The notes under the pieces were generated by a model that searched no databases, was not told where the DNA came from, and saw only the letters and a program-made list of their open reading frames with translations. Position numbers and translations under genes: made by a program. From contig NZ_JAGIZB010000005.1 in NCBI RefSeq assembly GCF_017813395.1, positions 124,001 to 188,000 on the forward strand: a stretch of DNA of 64,000 nt, read 5' to 3'. Below, piece by piece: positions 52,294-60,722 of this stretch (the first letter of the stretch is position 1; the number at the start of each line of letters is the position of its first letter). The stretch is from Pararoseomonas baculiformis (GTDB lineage Bacteria; Pseudomonadota; Alphaproteobacteria; Acetobacterales; Acetobacteraceae).

Positions 52294-53645
52294 CCCATCA
52301 GGCGTTTAATGATGGAGAGCGGCGCCTTGTAGGGCGGATAACGCATGGCCGGATCGATGCCCGCGGGCTGCCGGAAGACCGCGCGCGCGTTGGAGAAGGC
52401 CTCGAACCCGGCCTGCCCGTGGTAGCGCCCCTGCCCGCTCGGCCCCACGCCGCCGAAGGGCAGGTCCGGCACGGTGCAGTGGACGAGGTTCTCGTTCACG
52501 CAGAACCCGCCGGATGGCAGCGCGGCCGCCACCGCATCGGCCAGGCCCTGGTCGCGGGTATGGACATAGAGCGCCAGCGGTGCCGGCAGGCCAGAGAGCC
52601 CCGCCAGAAGCTCCGCCCGGTCCCGCCAGGTCACGATGGGCAGGATGGGGCCGAAGATCTCCTCCCGCAGCAGGGCGGGGGCGGGGTCGGCCAGGAGCGT
52701 CGGCTGGATATGCAGCGCGTTTTCGTCCACCGCGCCGCCATGCAGCACGCGGCCCCGCGCCAGCAGCGCCTTCAGCCGCCCGAGATGGCGCGCATCCACC
52801 ACGCGTTGCATCCCGCGCCCGTCTGCGCCGTAGAAGCGCGTGATCGTCTCGCGCAGGGCGGCGATGAGCGGCTCGGCGCGGCTCTCATGCACCAGCAGGT
52901 GGTTGGGGGCCAGGCAGGTCTGGCCCGCATTCAGGAACTTTGCCCAGGCGATGCGCCGCGCCGTGACCACGGGCTCTGCGCTCTCATCCACGATGCAGGG
53001 ATTGGCCCCGCCCAGCTCCAGCGTGGTGGTGGCCAGGTTGCGCGCGGCGGCCTCGGCCACCTTTCGGCCGGTTTCGGTGCTGCCGGTGAAGAAGATGTGG
53101 CCGAAGGGCTGCGCCGTCAGCGCCGCGGCCATGTCCGGCCCGCCCTGCACGACCTGCACATGGCCGGGGGCGAAGCAGAGCGCCGCCAGCCGTGCCAGCG
53201 CCGCCGCCGTGGCCGGAGCCACTTCCGAAGGCTTGAGCACCACGGCGTTTCCGGCGGCGATGGCGCTGACCAGGGGCACGAGGCAGAGCTGCACCGGGTA
53301 GTTCCAGGGGCCAAGGATCAGCACCGCCCCTCGGGGCTCCATGCGCAGCGCGGCGCGGCCGGGGAAGTGGAACCAGCGCCCCCTCACCCGCCGCTCCGCC
53401 GCCCAGCGGGGCAGGCGCTTGAGGGCGAGCGCGATCTCCTGCCGCACGAGCAGGATCTCGGAGGTCCAGGCCTCGAATTCCGACTTGCCGAGATCGGAAT
53501 GCAGGGCGGCGAGCAGTTCCGGCTCCATGGCCTCAAGCCCGTCCCGCAGGGCGATCAGCGCGGCACGCCGTGCGTCCAGGGGTCTTGTCTTGCCCGTGGA
53601 GAAATGGGCACGGGCGGCGTCCAGCAGGGCGGGGGCTTCGGCCAT
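52290..53645 (-). CDS. Aldehyde dehydrogenase family protein
   Basis: 451 residues from ATG 53645. Class-3-like aldehyde dehydrogenase (fatty/coniferyl aldehyde type): ILGPWNYPVQLCLVPL, cofactor FTGSTETGRKVAE, catalytic Glu in LELGGANPC and Cys in NAGQTCLAPNHLLV, and FGPILPIVTW. NAD(P)-dependent oxidation of an aldehyde to an acid. Short C-terminal tail with a hydrophobic end (YPPYKAPLSIIKRLMG) could touch the membrane, as in other class-3 enzymes. A GTG start at 53690 is less likely. Confidence 0.94.
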   Translation of the reverse strand: MAEAPALLDAARAHFSTGKTRPLDARRAALIALRDGLEAMEPELLAALHSDLGKSEFEAWTSEILLVRQEIALALKRLPRWAAERRVRGRWFHFPGRAALRMEPRGAVLILGPWNYPVQLCLVPLVSAIAAGNAVVLKPSEVAPATAAALARLAALCFAPGHVQVVQGGPDMAAALTAQPFGHIFFTGSTETGRKVAEAAARNLATTTLELGGANPCIVDESAEPVVTARRIAWAKFLNAGQTCLAPNHLLVHESRAEPLIAALRETITRFYGADGRGMQRVVDARHLGRLKALLARGRVLHGGAVDENALHIQPTLLADPAPALLREEIFGPILPIVTWRDRAELLAGLSGLPAPLALYVHTRDQGLADAVAAALPSGGFCVNENLVHCTVPDLPFGGVGPSGQGRYHGQAGFEAFSNARAVFRQPAGIDPAMRYPPYKAPLSIIKRLMG

Positions 53646-53778
53646 GCCCTGCTGTAAACCGATCGGCCCCTGAAGGCGATGGAGCGGCACGCAGGATTTT
53701 ACCCGGGTTTATTCTTGCGCAGATTTTCTTCCGGGTATAATGCGGGTACCCACCCCGGACGCGATCAAGGAGCAGCCC

Positions 53779-54114
53779 ATGCTCGGGCAGGAGAGGCGGG
53801 CCGCCGTTGCGGCCTACAAGGAGCGCAAGATCCCGGCAGGCGTCTACGCGCTGCGCTGCGCGCCCACAGGGGAAGCCTGGGTGGGCGCCGCGCCCGATCT
53901 CGGCACCATCCAAAACCGGATCTGGTTCCAGCTGAGGATGGGCGGCTGCCCCTTCCCCACGCTCCAGGCTGCCTGGAACGCGCATGGCGAGGACGCGATC
54001 GCCTTCGAGGTGCTGGAAGGGCTGCCGGAGGAAACCCTGCCCTATGCCCGGAACGCGGCATTGAAGGAACGCAGGCAGCACTGGGCCGGGCAACTGGGCG
54101 CGCGGATCATCTGA
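53779..54114 (+). CDS. GIY-YIG nuclease family protein, short stand-alone form
   Basis: 111 residues from ATG 53779 (AAGGAG six bases upstream). Motif: the N-terminal sheet has AGVYALRCAPTGEAWVGAAPD, in which VY and WVG replace the usual G-I-Y and Y-I-G, followed by FPTLQAAWNAHGEDAIAFEVLE. It resembles short alphaproteobacterial GIY-YIG proteins of unknown role, which may be inactive because the canonical Arg/Glu are not all evident. It lies just upstream of repeat copy 2, 39 bp away. Confidence 0.8.
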   Translation: MLGQERRAAVAAYKERKIPAGVYALRCAPTGEAWVGAAPDLGTIQNRIWFQLRMGGCPFPTLQAAWNAHGEDAIAFEVLEGLPEETLPYARNAALKERRQHWAGQLGARII

Positions 54115-54153
54115 TATCCGGACGTGCTTCCTGCTCCTGGAATGCTCGTGCTT

Positions 54154-54412
54154 CCCGGGGAGAGGAAGAAGGAATTCTTCCTCTCCCCGGACCCCTCACC
54201 ATCATCTTCTTCTATCAGTTGGGGCGGTTCGGCTGGCGGTGCGCCTCCGGTCCATGACCGGAGGCGACTGCAGGGGCAGGATGGGGAATAAGAAACCCCG
54301 TGTTGCACCGCATCCGCGGCAGCCAGACGGGGTTCCAAGGGCCTCAGGCCCTTGGCGGGCGAGATCCGGAGAGGGCAGAGCCCTCTCCGGGAACCACGAA
54401 CCCCGGCAGATC
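54154..54412 (-). repeat. Structured intergenic repeat, copy 2 (about 259 bp, inverted relative to copy 1)
   Basis: Reverse complement of the element at 33459-33707, with about nine in ten bases shared by eye. It keeps the same hairpins: 16-bp GGGGAGAGGAAGAA-type stem near the 5' end on the plus strand, GCCTCCGGTC/GACCGGAGGC stem, CCAAGGGCCT/AGGCCCTTGG stem and CCGGAGAGGGC/GCCCTCTCCGG stem. The centre differs by small changes. It fills most of the 361-bp gap between the GIY-YIG gene and the dehydrogenase gene. Confidence 0.9.
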
Positions 54413-54475
54413 CCCCGGTGGACGCCCTGCGCCGCCCGTCCGATAGAGGAAGCAGCCAAGCAATGAGGGGATGCC

Positions 54476-55534
54476 ATGCACATCATCGTGCTGCCGGGCG
54501 ATGGGATAGGGCCGGAGATCACCGATGCCGCGTTGGCCGTGCTGGATGCCGCGGCCAACCGCCACGGCCTGAACCTGAACCTCACGCATGATGTCGCCGG
54601 GCATGAAAGCCTGCGCCGTTATGGCACCACGCTTCGCCCGGGCCTGCTGGAGATCGTGAAGCAGGCGGACGGGCTGCTGATGGGCCCCATGTCCACCTAT
54701 GACTACACGGATGAGAGCAAGGGCGGGATCAATCCTTCCGCCTATTTCCGCAAGCGCCTGGATCTTTTCGCCAATATCCGCCCGGCCCGCACCTATCCCG
54801 GCGTGCCCCACCCGGCCATGCGCGACTTCGACCTGGTGGTGGTGCGCGAGAACACCGAGGGCTTCTACGCCGACCGCAACATGGAGAAAGGCGGCGCCGA
54901 GATGCTGGTGACGCCGGATGTCTGCATTTCCCTCCGCCGCATCACCCGCCCCTGCTGCGCCCGCATCGCGAAGGCCGCCTTCCGCCTGGCCACGGCGCGG
55001 CGCGGGCGCGTGACCGCCGTGCACAAGGCGAATGTGCTGGCCCTGGGCGACGGCATGTTCCTGGAGGAATGCCGCAAGGCGGCGGAGCGCTTCCCTGGCG
55101 TGGTGCTGGAGGAGGTGATCGTGGATGCCATGGCCGCGCTGCTGATCCGCGATCCCTCGCGCTTCGACGTGATCGTTACCACCAACATGTTCGGCGACAT
55201 CCTCTCGGACATGACCGCCGAGCTTTCAGGTAGTATCGGCCTGGGCGGGTCGGTGAATGCCGGGATGGAGCATGCCATGGCCCAGGCCGCCCATGGCTCC
55301 GCGCCCGATATCGCGGGGCAGGACCGGGCGAACCCGCTCTCCCTCATCCTTTCCGTCGCCCAGCTGCTGGACTGGCACGGCGGCCGCCGCGGCGGGGATG
55401 CCTATATGCGCGCCGCGCGCTCGATCGAGGCCGCGGTGGCCGAGGCTGTCTCGGCCGGGGATATCACGGCCGACCTGGGCGGCAGGCTGGGCACGCGCGC
55501 GGCCGGGGAGGCTGTCGCGGCGCGGCTGCGCTGA
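54476..55534 (+). CDS. Isocitrate/isopropylmalate dehydrogenase family protein (tartrate dehydrogenase-like)
   Basis: 352 residues. Beta-decarboxylating dehydrogenase: LPGDGIGPEITDAALAVLD at the start, NIRPARTYPG, VVRENTEGFYADRN, and the metal/substrate-binding DAMAALLIRDPSRFDVIVTTNMFGDILSDMTAE; C-terminal HGSAPDIAGQDRANP. The Asn/Asp pattern fits 3-isopropylmalate or tartrate/homoisocitrate enzymes; the first LeuB/TDH distinction cannot be made by eye. Positioned after repeat copy 2. Confidence 0.92.
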   Translation: MHIIVLPGDGIGPEITDAALAVLDAAANRHGLNLNLTHDVAGHESLRRYGTTLRPGLLEIVKQADGLLMGPMSTYDYTDESKGGINPSAYFRKRLDLFANIRPARTYPGVPHPAMRDFDLVVVRENTEGFYADRNMEKGGAEMLVTPDVCISLRRITRPCCARIAKAAFRLATARRGRVTAVHKANVLALGDGMFLEECRKAAERFPGVVLEEVIVDAMAALLIRDPSRFDVIVTTNMFGDILSDMTAELSGSIGLGGSVNAGMEHAMAQAAHGSAPDIAGQDRANPLSLILSVAQLLDWHGGRRGGDAYMRAARSIEAAVAEAVSAGDITADLGGRLGTRAAGEAVAARLR

Positions 55535-55540
55535 TCCGTC

Positions 55541-56488
55541 CTATCGCCGCGCCAGGTGGTGGATGAGCTGCGCGCGCAGCCAAGCCTCACCCGGATCCTG
55601 GTCCACGGCCGTGCGCCAGGCCATGTAGGTAACGGCCTCCGGGCAGGCGAAGGGAGGCGGATCGGCCGCAAGGCCCTCCATCCCACCCAGCGCCGCCACC
55701 GCATCCACCACGGCCTCGCTGACCAGGCAGAGCAGGTCCGTCCCGATCAGCGTGCGCGGCATCAGCCCGAAATCCGGCACGCCCAGGACGATCTGGCGGC
55801 TGCGGCCCAGCTTCGCCAGCTCCTCATCGGCGATGCCGGACAGGTCCCCGCGGGGCGTGACCAGCATATGCGGCCGGGCGCAGTAGCTATCGAGGTCCAC
55901 CGGCCCAGGCGACTCCGCATCCCGCAGCACGCGCCAGCCGCAGCGGCGAAGCACGCGCTGCTTGGCGGCTGCCGGCAGGTCCTCGACATGGCCCACCGCC
56001 ATGTTGATCTCCCGCGAATCCAGCATGCGCGGGATGGTGCGGTAGGTGGCCGCGCGGATGATGATCCGGCAACGCGGCGCCGCCTTCCGCAGCCGGGGCA
56101 GCACCGGGATCATCGCCATCTGGATGTCCTCGCTCATGCCGATGCGGAAGGTACGGGTGTCGGTCGCGGGATCGAAGGGAATGGAACCGGCGATCGCCCC
56201 GGCCACGGCCTGCATGGCGGGGGCAAGCTGATCCATCAGCGCCTGCGCCCGGGGTGTGGGCTCCAGGACGCGCCCGTTCCGCACGAAGAGCTCATCCCCG
56301 AAGAAGGCGCGCAGCCGGCCGAGGGCGGAGGAGGTGGCTGGCTGGGAAAGGAACAGGACCTCCCCGGCACGGGTGACACTCCGTTCCCGCATCAGCGCCG
56401 CGAAAACGGGAAGCAGGTTCAGGTCCAGCTTCCGCAGCCCGCCATCATCCGTCCTCTGCGCCAAGCCCGGCCTCCCGCATAAATCCAT
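55541..56488 (-). CDS. LysR family transcriptional regulator
   Basis: 315 residues. N-terminal HTH (LDLNLLPVFAALMRERSVTRAGEVLFLSQPATSSALGRLRAFF, about residues 20-65) and a LysR-type effector domain with MSEDIQMAMIPVLPRLR. It ends 6 bp from the end of the convergent dehydrogenase gene. It is 74 bp downstream of the riboswitch-preceded SBP gene and could be on the same transcript. Confidence 0.93.
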   Translation of the reverse strand: MDLCGRPGLAQRTDDGGLRKLDLNLLPVFAALMRERSVTRAGEVLFLSQPATSSALGRLRAFFGDELFVRNGRVLEPTPRAQALMDQLAPAMQAVAGAIAGSIPFDPATDTRTFRIGMSEDIQMAMIPVLPRLRKAAPRCRIIIRAATYRTIPRMLDSREINMAVGHVEDLPAAAKQRVLRRCGWRVLRDAESPGPVDLDSYCARPHMLVTPRGDLSGIADEELAKLGRSRQIVLGVPDFGLMPRTLIGTDLLCLVSEAVVDAVAALGGMEGLAADPPPFACPEAVTYMAWRTAVDQDPGEAWLRAQLIHHLARR

Positions 56489-56562
56489 TCACGGGACGAA
56501 TATGGGCGGGCAGCCCCTGCGGCGCGAGACCGTGAGGAGCCGCCCTTCCCGCAGAGGCAGCC

Positions 56563-58125
56563 TCAGCCCCGCCGCAGGTTCCACATATAGGGGTTGGGGC
56601 CCTGCAGAACGCCTGAGAGGTCGGACCGGAAGCCGGTCTTGAGCACGAAGAGCCCGCTGGGCGCGAAGCCCACATGGTCCCAGGCGGAACGCTGCACATC
56701 CGCGAAGGCCTGCGCCTGGGCCCGGGCATCGACCGCGTAGAGCCAGCGCTCGATGTTCCTCTCCGTTTCCGGATCGGTCGGCCAGCCGAACCAGGCCGTC
56801 GGGCCATCGCCGCGGATGCCGGAATTCACCGCGGGATTGGCGATGGAAGCGGCGGGGAAGTTGGTGGGATAGATGCTCCACCCGCCATGATCCGCATCTT
56901 CACGCGAGTTGCGGCGGCTGAGCATCGCGGCCCAGTCCATCTCCTGCAGCTCCACCCGGAAACCGAGCTGGCGGCAGACATCGGCGGCCAGCCGCCCCTG
57001 CGGCGCCACGGCGGCAAAGTCCGTGGGGTTGATCACCACCACCTTCGCCCCTTCCACTCCGGCGGCACGGATCACGGCGCGTGCCTTGTCGAAATCGCGG
57101 GGCGGGGCCGGGAACTCGGCCACGCCCGGCAGGGTGCAGGGGAAGAGGGCGTGGCACTCGCGCCAGTCGCCCGGGGCGGCCACGGCCGTCATGTGGTCGG
57201 GCTGGCTGATGCAGTCCCGCACCGCGCGCCGCACCTCCACCTTGTTGAAGGGGGCGTGGAGGTGGTTGAAGCGGATGACGCCGAGAAAGCCGATCGGGTC
57301 GTAGATCTGGGTGCGGATATTCCGGTCCCGCTGCAGCAGCGGCAGCAGGTCCGGCAGAGGGTATTCCACCCAGTCCACCTCGCCGCGCTGCAGGGCTGCG
57401 CCGGCCGTCGCGCCATCGGGGATGATGTGCCACTCCAGCCGGTCGAAATGCACGCGCTTGCCGCCCGAGGCGCCCTCGGCCGGCTCGTCACGCGGGACAT
57501 AGGCCTCGTTCCGGGCATAGGCGACGAAGCTGCCGGGGTTGAACTCGCCTGCCAGGAACTTCCAGGGCCCGCTGCCGATCATCTCCGGCACGGGCTTGTC
57601 CGGCGCGGTGGAAGCCAGGCGCTCAGGCATGATGAAGGGGGGCACGCCCGCCGGCTTGCCCAGGGCATATAGCATGGCGGGGAAGGGCCGGTTCAGGCGG
57701 ATGGTCAGGGTGCGGTCATCCGGAGCGCCCCATTCGGCCACGGCCCGGCCCAGGATCTGCCCGAACAGGTCCCGCACGCACCAGCGCTTCAGGCTGGCCA
57801 CGCAGTCCCGGGCGCGCACGGGCTCACCGTCATGAAAACGAAGGCCATCCCGCAGGCGAATGGTCCAGAGCAGCCCATCCGGGCTCATCTCATGCCCCGC
57901 CGCCATCTGCGGGCGGGGGTTCAGCTTTCCATCCGTGCCAAAGAGCGTGTCGAAGACGCAGAAGCCATGGGTGGTGCTGATCGTGGCGTTCTGCACGATC
58001 GGGTCCAGCGCCGTCAGCGCCGCCTGGGGCACGAAGCGAAGCGTGCGGGCCCGGGCCGGTTGGGCCAGTGCGGGTAGTGGGAGCGCCGCAAGAGCGGCGC
58101 CCGTCAGCAGAGATCGGCGATGCAC
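56563..58125 (-). CDS. ABC transporter substrate-binding protein, family 5 (oligopeptide/nickel/opine type)
   Basis: 520 residues from a GTG at 58125, with GGAGGAAG just upstream; a longer N-terminal extension reads poorly. A twin-arginine-like signal (HRRSLLTGAALAALPLPAL) directs export. Family 5 features: DGLLWTIRLRDGLRFHDGEPV (about 90-110), IGSGPWKFL, PDGATAGAALQRGEVDW, FNHLHAPFNKVEVRRAVRDCI, and VELQEMDWAAMLSRR. No permease or ATPase gene accompanies it. It is preceded by a TPP riboswitch, so it may bring in thiamine, a thiamine precursor or a related compound (inference; family 5 is not the usual thiamine-binding fold). Confidence 0.9.
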   Translation of the reverse strand: MHRRSLLTGAALAALPLPALAQPARARTLRFVPQAALTALDPIVQNATISTTHGFCVFDTLFGTDGKLNPRPQMAAGHEMSPDGLLWTIRLRDGLRFHDGEPVRARDCVASLKRWCVRDLFGQILGRAVAEWGAPDDRTLTIRLNRPFPAMLYALGKPAGVPPFIMPERLASTAPDKPVPEMIGSGPWKFLAGEFNPGSFVAYARNEAYVPRDEPAEGASGGKRVHFDRLEWHIIPDGATAGAALQRGEVDWVEYPLPDLLPLLQRDRNIRTQIYDPIGFLGVIRFNHLHAPFNKVEVRRAVRDCISQPDHMTAVAAPGDWRECHALFPCTLPGVAEFPAPPRDFDKARAVIRAAGVEGAKVVVINPTDFAAVAPQGRLAADVCRQLGFRVELQEMDWAAMLSRRNSREDADHGGWSIYPTNFPAASIANPAVNSGIRGDGPTAWFGWPTDPETERNIERWLYAVDARAQAQAFADVQRSAWDHVGFAPSGLFVLKTGFRSDLSGVLQGPNPYMWNLRRG

Positions 58126-58255
58126 GGGGCTTCCTCCATCCCGCGATCGGGGGAAGGAAGCGGGGCCGGACCCGGGCCCCCGGCACGCGGCAGCACCGCG
58201 CGCTGCCGGGGCAGGCGGTAGGGCCGCTTCACGCGCGAGGGGCGCCTGGTCGTCA

Positions 58256-58350
58256 TGGTGCACCGATCCCTACGCCGGTCCGAACCGGGTCAGGTTCCAG
58301 GGGTCGCGGGTCTCCCCGCCTCTCAGCCCGGAATGGGCTCCCCCCGATGT
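58256..58350 (-). promoter_or_regulatory. TPP (THI-element) riboswitch
   Basis: On the minus strand the region reads through the conserved aptamer blocks in order: GGGGGAGCCC, GGGCTGAGA, ACCC, GGAACCTGA, CCGGTTCGGACCGG, then GCGTAGGGA. These are the CUGAGA, ACCUGA and GCGUAGGGA landmarks of thiamine pyrophosphate aptamers; CATC at 58345-58348 can pair with GGTG at 58260-58263 to close P1. The next gene on that strand is the family-5 binding protein, whose start is about 130 nt downstream. Confidence 0.93.
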
Positions 58351-58540
58351 CCGCCGGCGGTATGGAACAGCCGCCCGCCCGAAGCAAGAAGGGCGGGCCG
58401 GAGGGTGGATGGTGGGGCCGGCAGCCCGGCGCTATACGGTTCCCGACAAGCCACCGCCCATGGAGCGCGCTGATGCCCATCTGCCCTTCCGCGCAGCGAC
58501 CGGAGGCCTGCCACCCCGCCGGCCTGCGCGCGGCCTGATC

Positions 58541-59524
58541 ATGGGGCGCATTCTCGTCACCGGCGCGGCCGGCTTCATCGGCGCGCATCTCTGCCAGGCC
58601 CTGCTGGCCAGGGGCGACGAGGTGATCGGGATTGACAACTTCAATCCCTATTATGATCCCGCGCTGAAGGAGGCCCGGGTGATGGCGCTGACGGGCAATG
58701 CCCGCCCAGGCGCCTTCCGGATGCACCGGATCGACCTGGCGGATACGGAGGCGCTGCTGGCGCTGATGGCGGCGCATCCCGAGATCGACCGTGTCGCCCA
58801 TCTGGGCGCCCAGGCCGGGGTGCGCTGGTCCCTCCAGGCACCCTTCGCCTACACGGCGGCCAATGTCACCGGCCATCTCGGCATTCTCGAGGGCGTGAGA
58901 CGCAGCGAGGGGCGGATCGGCCACACCGTCTATGCCTCCACCAGCTCGGTCTATGGCTCCCGCACCGATGGCGGCTCCTTCCAGGAGACGGACCGGGTGG
59001 ATCATCCCGCCTCGCTCTATGCCGCCACCAAGCGCGCGGGCGAGCTGATGAGCAGCGTCTACACCGATCTCTACCACCTGCCGCTCACCGGGCTGCGCTT
59101 CTTCACGGTCTACGGGCCCTGGGGCCGGCCGGACATGGCTTATTGGCTCTTCACCGAGGCCATGCTGAAGGGCCGCCCGATCGAACTGTTCAACGAAGGG
59201 CGCATGCGCCGTGACTTCACCTTCGTCTCGGACATCGTGGCCGGGGTGATCGCTGCCCTGGACCAACCCCCGGCCGATGGCGGGCACCGCCTCTATAATA
59301 TCGGCAACAGCAACCCGGAGGAGCTGCTCGACATGGTCGGCCTCCTCGAGGAGCTGCTGGGCGTGCAGGCCCATCGCGTTCTCAAGCCCATGCAGCCCGG
59401 CGACGTGCCGGCCACCTTCGCCGACGTGTCCGCCATGAAGCGGGACTTCGGCTGGGAACCCACCACGGATCTCCGCACCGGCCTCTCCCATTTCGTGGCC
59501 TGGTGGCGGAACCATTTCGGCTAG
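58541..59524 (+). CDS. NAD-dependent epimerase/dehydratase (UDP-glucuronate epimerase-like)
   Basis: 327 residues from ATG 58541. Extended SDR of the sugar-epimerase group: NAD-binding RILVTGAAGFIGAHLCQALLARG, NFNPYYDPALKEAR (typical of UDP-glucuronate 4-epimerases), SSVYGS, the YxxxK in YAATKRAGE, and RRDFTFVSDIV. Probably makes a UDP-sugar acid for surface polysaccharide, in line with the downstream glycosyltransferases. Length is near 330, the usual size. Confidence 0.93.
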   Translation: MGRILVTGAAGFIGAHLCQALLARGDEVIGIDNFNPYYDPALKEARVMALTGNARPGAFRMHRIDLADTEALLALMAAHPEIDRVAHLGAQAGVRWSLQAPFAYTAANVTGHLGILEGVRRSEGRIGHTVYASTSSVYGSRTDGGSFQETDRVDHPASLYAATKRAGELMSSVYTDLYHLPLTGLRFFTVYGPWGRPDMAYWLFTEAMLKGRPIELFNEGRMRRDFTFVSDIVAGVIAALDQPPADGGHRLYNIGNSNPEELLDMVGLLEELLGVQAHRVLKPMQPGDVPATFADVSAMKRDFGWEPTTDLRTGLSHFVAWWRNHFG

Positions 59525-59600
59525 CATGGCTTATCGCCACCGGCCGGCATGGCTGCGTGCCGCCCTGCCCCTTCATCCCGACCTTCAGGAGGCGTGAGCG

Positions 59601-60722
59601 ATGCCCACATCCTCCTCGCCCGTCGATGCGCCCATCATCATCTTCTCCTTCACGCGGCCGGATTATCTCCGGAAGCTTTGCGAATCCATGAAGGCGCAGC
59701 AGGGCGTCTCCATTTCGGACGAGCAGGTGCATCTTCTGCAGGACGGCTCCCGGTCGCGCCGCTCCGGCATCGTCTATGGTGAGCCTGAACTGATCGAGGC
59801 GAGCATCGCCACCTTCCGCGAGATCTTCCCCCGCGGGCATGTGCATGCCTCACCCGAGAATCTCGGCATCGCGCTGAACCTGCATCGCGGCGAGAAGCTG
59901 GCATTCGACACGCTGAAGGCCGAGGTTGCCTATTTCTTCGAGGAGGATCTCGAGCTAGGCCCCTGTTACCTGGCCATGCTGGAGCAACTGCGGCGCCTGC
60001 TGATGCCGCACAAGGATATCGGCTATTTCGCCGCCTATGGCGATCATCTCCGCGCCTCCGATCCACAGGCGCCGAAGCTGGTGCCCATGGAGCATCACTG
60101 GGGATTTGCCCTCACGCGGCGCTGCTGGCGTGCGATGCAGCCCTGGCTCAAGCCTTTCCATGAAGTCTATGCGCAGGTGGACTATCAGGCCCGCCCGCAT
60201 CTTCGGATCGTGGAGCTCTACGACGCGAAGGCTGTCTCCAGCACCGCATCCTCGCAGGACGTGGCCAAGACCATGGCCTGCGCCGATCTCGGCTTCGCCC
60301 GCATCAACACCGACGTCTGCTACGCGCGCTATATCGGGGCGCAGGGCGAATCCTTCAAACCGGCCAACTTCGAGAAGCTCGGCTTCGGCAGCATGGCTTA
60401 TGTCGGCTCCCTGCCGGCCACCCTGCCCGCGGCAACGCCGGACATCATCGCCGAGATCATCGCGACGAAGCGCGCGGCCTGCGCCGCCCACCGCCAGACC
60501 GCCTATCCTGCCCAGTTGGAGGAGATGCGCAGGCACCTGTTCAACCCGGACCGGCCGGTAACGCGGGAGGAGATCGACTGGCTCTGGCGGCTGGTGATGG
60601 ACCGCCTGCCCAATGACGAGGCCTATTACACACAGAACGTTGGCCAGCGCACTCTGCGGCAGATCCGCCGTTCCCTACTGCGGAGTAAGGAAGCGCAGGG
60701 AAAAGGCTTCTACCTGGCCTGA
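59601..60722 (+). CDS. Glycosyltransferase-like protein (GT-A type)
   Basis: 373 residues, with AGGAGG upstream of ATG 59601. N-terminal Rossmann-like fold: PIIIFSFTRPDYLRKLCESM, then ASIATFREIFPRG, and an acidic DXD-like motif AYFFEEDLELGPCYL, typical of GT2/GT13-like transferases. A C-terminal segment (VTREEIDWLWRLVMDRLPNDEAYY) resembles the DUF4214-type module. Paralogous to the N-terminal half of the gene at 61711. Likely adds a sugar to a surface glycan or lipid; sugar donor unknown. Overlaps the convergent acyltransferase by 13 bp. Confidence 0.82.
   Translation: MPTSSSPVDAPIIIFSFTRPDYLRKLCESMKAQQGVSISDEQVHLLQDGSRSRRSGIVYGEPELIEASIATFREIFPRGHVHASPENLGIALNLHRGEKLAFDTLKAEVAYFFEEDLELGPCYLAMLEQLRRLLMPHKDIGYFAAYGDHLRASDPQAPKLVPMEHHWGFALTRRCWRAMQPWLKPFHEVYAQVDYQARPHLRIVELYDAKAVSSTASSQDVAKTMACADLGFARINTDVCYARYIGAQGESFKPANFEKLGFGSMAYVGSLPATLPAATPDIIAEIIATKRAACAAHRQTAYPAQLEEMRRHLFNPDRPVTREEIDWLWRLVMDRLPNDEAYYTQNVGQRTLRQIRRSLLRSKEAQGKGFYLA

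Noticed and set aside
58126-58263. Extension of the family-5 binding protein to a GTG at 58263
   Set aside because: The extra 46 residues are Pro/Ala-rich and precede a twin-arginine-like signal that would then be internal; GTG 58125 has a strong ribosome site.
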